From Dyella halodurans (GTDB taxonomy: Bacteria; Pseudomonadota; Gammaproteobacteria; Xanthomonadales; Rhodanobacteraceae), in assembly GCF_026283925.1 (NCBI RefSeq), contig NZ_JAPDPF010000004.1:1-64000 (forward strand): 64,000 bases of DNA, in the 5' to 3' direction. Below the pieces are notes generated by a model. That model made no database searches. It was not told where the DNA came from and worked only from the letters and a program-made list of their open reading frames with translations. The first letter of the stretch is position 1. Every line of letters starts with the position of its first letter. Below are positions 60,891 to 64,000 of the stretch, in pieces. Position numbers and translations under genes: made by a program.

Positions 60891-61258
60891 AGTGGAGCGC
60901 ATCATACGCAGGTTGGCGCGCCGCAGCAAGACGCGCCGAATGCCCTCCCCGGCGCGACTCAGGCTGGCGTACCGCCGCATCCAGAGATCGCCGGCATGGC
61001 GGATACGGGCGTCACGACTACACCGGATCCATCTCTGCACAGCTGAGACTGGAATTTGTGCGGCCGCCTTCGGTCAGATTCTGACCCGCGCGCCATTCCC
61101 ATCGACGCGCCCGCTACCGCTCCCTGCCCGGCATCTGTCACATAGGGCGCCCAATGCCCAGGCTGTTCAATGCCTTGGCGTATCCTGTTTGAAGGGCACA
61201 AGTCTTGCTTTTGATCTGGATGGGCATTCCCACAGCCGTTGCCACTGGTCGAAATTCA
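60891..61258. other. Intergenic region upstream of his operon and GGDEF gene
   Basis: About 370 bases between divergent genes. No RNA gene, repeat or leader peptide with a histidine run is visible, so classical his attenuation is not suggested on the minus strand. Confidence 0.5.
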
Positions 61259-62662
61259 ATGGAAACAAAGGCACTCACTCCGCTGAACAAGATTCTGGAT
61301 CTGCTGCTGGACGCCATCTGCGTGGTCGATGTCGAGGGGCGCTACGTCTTCGTGAGCGCGGCGTTTGAGCGCATCTTTGGCTACACGGCCGACGAGGTCA
61401 TCGGCAGACGCATGATCGAGCTGGTACATCCCGAGGATCGCGAGATCACTTTGCGGACGGCTGCGCAGATCATGGCCGGGCATCACCAGTCGCACTTCCA
61501 TAACCGCTACATTCGCAAGAATGGCGAAATCGTCCACATCATGTGGTCGGCGCGCTGGTCGGAAGCCGATCAGGTGAGAATCGCCGTCGCTCGCGACATT
61601 ACCGAGCTCAGGCGCGGTGAATCGATGCGCTCGGCACTGCACGCGATTTCCGAGGCCGCTCATGCGGCAGACAGCCTGCACGCCTTGTTCGAGCAGGTGC
61701 ACCGAATCATCGGCGAGCTGCTGCCGGCCGGCAATTTTCTGGTCGCCCTGCTCGACCGCAAGCGCGGCGAGATCAGCTTTCCGTATGTCGTCGACGAACG
61801 GGTGGACGAGCTCGACCCGCAGCCCCTGGATGCCGACACCCTGATTGCCCAGGTCATCCGCACCGGCCAGACGGCGCTCCAGGACGCTTCCGCGCATCCC
61901 GCCCTGCTGCCGGATGGCAGCCCCAGCGCCGACGACAAAGCGACGCATTGGCTGGGCGTCCCCTTGAACGCCAAGGACGGCACGATCGGCGCGCTGGCCG
62001 TGAAGAGTTATTCGGACACTACACGCTATAGCGAAGCGGACCAGGAGCTGCTGCAGTTCGTTTCCACCCAGATCGCCGCAGCCATTGCGCGCAAGCTGAC
62101 GGAGGCACGACTTCATCACCTGGCGCAGCACGACTCGTTGACCGATCTGCCGAATCGCGAACTCTTCTATCGCCAGTTCGACACCGCGCTGGACAACGCC
62201 AGACGCCACCAAAGCCACATAGCCCTGCTATACATCGACCTGGACCGATTCAAGCAGGTCAACGACAACTTCGGACACCACATTGGCGATCTGCTGCTTT
62301 GCGAGGTTGCGGTCCGCATCCGTCGCTGCCTGCGCGAATGCGATGTCGTCGGGCGCGTTGGCGGCGACGAGTTTGTGGTCCTGCTCAGCGCGATCCAGTC
62401 GCCCAGCCAGGGCCTGGACGTCGCCGAAAGAATCCGCGAGGCGCTGGGCGCGCCCTTCCAGCTCGCGAACCAGTGCATTCGCATATCAACCAGCATTGGC
62501 GTGGCCAACTACCCCGCGCATAGCGAGGATGCCGACCTGCTTACGAAAGCCGCCGACCATGCGATGTATCACGCCAAGAAAGAGGGCGGCAATCGAGCCT
62601 TGATCGCGACACTCCCCGATTCCGCGCAAGGCCCGCAGGCCGACTTTGAGCAAGCCCCGTAA
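61259..62662 (+). CDS. PAS-GAF-GGDEF diguanylate cyclase
   Basis: 467 residues from ATG 61259. PAS about 10-115 (AICVVDVEGRYVFVSAAFERIFGYTADEVIGR), GAF about 125-280, GGDEF domain about 290-450. GGDEF is intact at 368-372 with an RxxD inhibitory site at 359-362, so it should make c-di-GMP with product inhibition. No membrane segment, so it is a cytosolic sensor. Earlier in-frame starts (ATG 61220, TTG 61205) are possible. It is near but not obviously co-regulated with the his operon. Confidence 0.9.
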   Translation: METKALTPLNKILDLLLDAICVVDVEGRYVFVSAAFERIFGYTADEVIGRRMIELVHPEDREITLRTAAQIMAGHHQSHFHNRYIRKNGEIVHIMWSARWSEADQVRIAVARDITELRRGESMRSALHAISEAAHAADSLHALFEQVHRIIGELLPAGNFLVALLDRKRGEISFPYVVDERVDELDPQPLDADTLIAQVIRTGQTALQDASAHPALLPDGSPSADDKATHWLGVPLNAKDGTIGALAVKSYSDTTRYSEADQELLQFVSTQIAAAIARKLTEARLHHLAQHDSLTDLPNRELFYRQFDTALDNARRHQSHIALLYIDLDRFKQVNDNFGHHIGDLLLCEVAVRIRRCLRECDVVGRVGGDEFVVLLSAIQSPSQGLDVAERIREALGAPFQLANQCIRISTSIGVANYPAHSEDADLLTKAADHAMYHAKKEGGNRALIATLPDSAQGPQADFEQAP

Positions 62663-62713
62663 CCGCGGCGCGCCAGGCACTGAAGTCCCGGCCGACGCAA
62701 GACCTGACTCAGG

Positions 62714-62998
62714 TCACTTCCACTGATAGGCCGCGGCGCGCACGACGCGACTGCGCGCCTTGGCCGAGAGCGCCGGAAATGACTGCTCCAGGGCAAGTTC
62801 TGCGGCAGCAGATCCTTCCGGTACGGATCCATCCGACCAGTGGCGCTCGTTGCAACCTTCCGACCAGATCGCAGTAATCAGGGAACGCTCGTCGTCCGCA
62901 AGCCGCTCGATCGAGACCACGCTGTCATAGAACATCCATGGCCGGGCCCAATCGGTATAGGCCTCGATCACGGCGTTGATTTGCGAAAACTGACCCAT
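62714..62998 (-). CDS. Small hypothetical protein
   Basis: 94 residues from ATG 62998; the frame extends to 63097. Sequence includes IEAYTDWARPWMFYDSVVSIERLADDERSLITAIWSEGCNERHWSDGS. I do not recognise a family. No signal peptide or membrane segment. Composition and length are protein-like, and it fills an otherwise empty gap between two plus-strand genes, so it is probably real. Confidence 0.55.
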   Translation of the reverse strand: MGQFSQINAVIEAYTDWARPWMFYDSVVSIERLADDERSLITAIWSEGCNERHWSDGSVPEGSAAAELALEQSFPALSAKARSRVVRAAAYQWK

Positions 62999-63246
62999 AC
63001 GGCTTAGCTCGCTCAACAGAGTAAAAAGCAGCGTATCACCGAAAGCCAAAGCCGTGCCGGCACGGCGGGCCTGGAGGCATGGCCAGCATGAGCCCACCCT
63101 GCACGATCGGGGTGCCTGGAAGGACCCATCAGAACGTGTCGGCTGCAGGACTCGGCGTGCCGGCAGTGGCGCCGGTTTAAGGCTACGCGATATCTTTGTC
63201 GGTGTTCAGAGCTGCGTTCGTGCGTCTTTGCCGAGGGCCATGCGCC

Positions 63247-63915
63247 ATGCTGAAAGAATTCAGCCAGACCGTCCTGCTGCTCGTCACGGGTCTATTCCCG
63301 ATCATCAACCCGCCTGCATCGGCACTCATCGTATTGAGCCTGATGCCGCACGCCACGCCAGCCGAACGCGCCGAACTCGCCTGGCGCATCACCACCAACA
63401 GCTTCGCCATCCTGCTGGGCTCGCTGGTGATTGGCGCCTACGTGCTGTCCTTTTTCGGCATTTCCATTCCGGTGCTGCGGGTGGCGGGAGGCCTGGTGAT
63501 CGGCATCGCCGGCTGGAACCTGCTGCAAAAGCCGGATGAAGAGGAGAGCGACGACGAAACCCAGGCACTGAACGCGCGCAAGAGCGACAGCTCGCTGGCC
63601 TCCAGGGCGTTCTACCCGTTGACGCTTCCGCTCACCGTGGGCCCCGGCTCGATCGCCGTGGCGATTGCGCTAGGCACGGGCACGCCCAGGGAAGGTCCTT
63701 CCGCGGGACACTTCCTGGGGGTGGGCGCGGCGCTCATCATTCTTTGCGCGAGCATCTATGTCTGCGTGCGCTTCGCCGGGGATCTGGAACGACTGCTTGG
63801 CACGGTTGGCACCCAGGTCGCCATGCGGCTGTTTGCCTTTGTGATCTTCTGCATCGGCGTGCAGCTGTTCTGGCTTGGCCTGGCGGAGTTGCTCGCCTCC
63901 GTCCCGTTGAAGTGA
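63247..63915 (+). CDS. MarC/YhgN-family integral membrane protein
   Basis: 222 residues from ATG 63247, six membrane segments. The FSQTVLLLVTGLFPIINPPASALIVLSLMP start and FYPLTLPLTVGPGSIAVAIALGT are the MarC family signature. Function of the family is uncertain; the original link to antibiotic resistance was not confirmed. The frame to 63196 is an unlikely extension. Confidence 0.9.
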   Translation: MLKEFSQTVLLLVTGLFPIINPPASALIVLSLMPHATPAERAELAWRITTNSFAILLGSLVIGAYVLSFFGISIPVLRVAGGLVIGIAGWNLLQKPDEEESDDETQALNARKSDSSLASRAFYPLTLPLTVGPGSIAVAIALGTGTPREGPSAGHFLGVGAALIILCASIYVCVRFAGDLERLLGTVGTQVAMRLFAFVIFCIGVQLFWLGLAELLASVPLK

Positions 63916-64000
63916 GTGCTGCGTCCGTGTGTGCACGCGACGCGTGCGACACCGTGTCTCACCGGGGGCGTGCCCGTCCGACTCGTGTTAGATTGTGGCG

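Overview
The window is chromosomal DNA from a GC-rich gammaproteobacterium. Gene content and order point to the Xanthomonadales, most likely Rhodanobacteraceae (Dyella/Luteibacter/Rhodanobacter-like). The clues are a complete histidine operon headed by a TrpR-like gene, the order ispD-ispF-truD / surE-pcm-yqaA-nlpD, a HiPIP gene, a cyo quinol oxidase, and dispersed palindromic repeats of a type common in that order. The genus is inferred from this; no database was searched.

Layout. 1-640: right end of an IS30-family element followed by half of a large palindromic repeat. 680-11057 (minus strand): a nine-gene exopolysaccharide locus with OPX lipoprotein, PCP chain-length protein, BY-kinase-like ATPase, outer-membrane barrel, two alpha/beta-hydrolase-fold proteins, GalE, a secreted glycan-active-looking protein and a Wzx-type flippase. 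Most of these genes overlap by ATGA. 11650-12450: a lone SDR. 12564-13177: five tRNAs (Arg-Pro-Arg-His-Lys) with a promoter and a terminator. 13491-27611: housekeeping genes (ftsH-rlmE, yhbY, an Mth938-like gene, nlpD-yqaA-pcm-surE, an Smr gene, truD, ispF-ispD, ftsB, eno, kdsA, pyrG). 27895-31907: cyoABCD. 32275-33390: a complete IS30-family element inserted in one arm of a long palindromic repeat. 33958-43664: aminopeptidase P, parE, a cysteine-desulfhydrase-like enzyme, 3-hydroxyanthranilate dioxygenase, NUDIX hydrolase and two tandem amino-acid permeases. 44134-44466: HiPIP. 44634-47665: methionine salvage genes mtnB-mtnD-mtnC plus a membrane-anchored C13 (caspase-fold) peptidase. 47671-53014: sulfate ABC transporter sbp-cysT-cysW-cysA and an FAD/NAD(P)-binding oxidoreductase. 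53330-60869: trpR-like-hisGDCBHAFI. 61259 to the end: a PAS-GAF-GGDEF protein, a small unknown gene and a MarC-family membrane protein.

How genes work together. The left locus looks like a Wzx/Wzy-type secretion route: flippase, PCP/OPX export and UDP-sugar supply, with the accessory hydrolases and barrel typical of exosortase-associated EPS loci. No exosortase or glycosyltransferase lies in the window, so the locus probably continues to the left. The sulfate importer, the methionine salvage genes and the cysteine desulfhydrase-like enzyme all handle sulfur. The his operon begins with a TrpR-family protein whose start codon is abutted by an 18-bp palindrome very similar to the E. coli trp operator, which suggests autoregulation.

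Most striking observations: two copies of the same IS30-family element inserted at the same position of the same dispersed palindrome; paired base changes within that palindrome's stem; the trp-like operator at the head of the his operon; and several enzyme-fold proteins in the EPS locus that lack standard catalytic residues.
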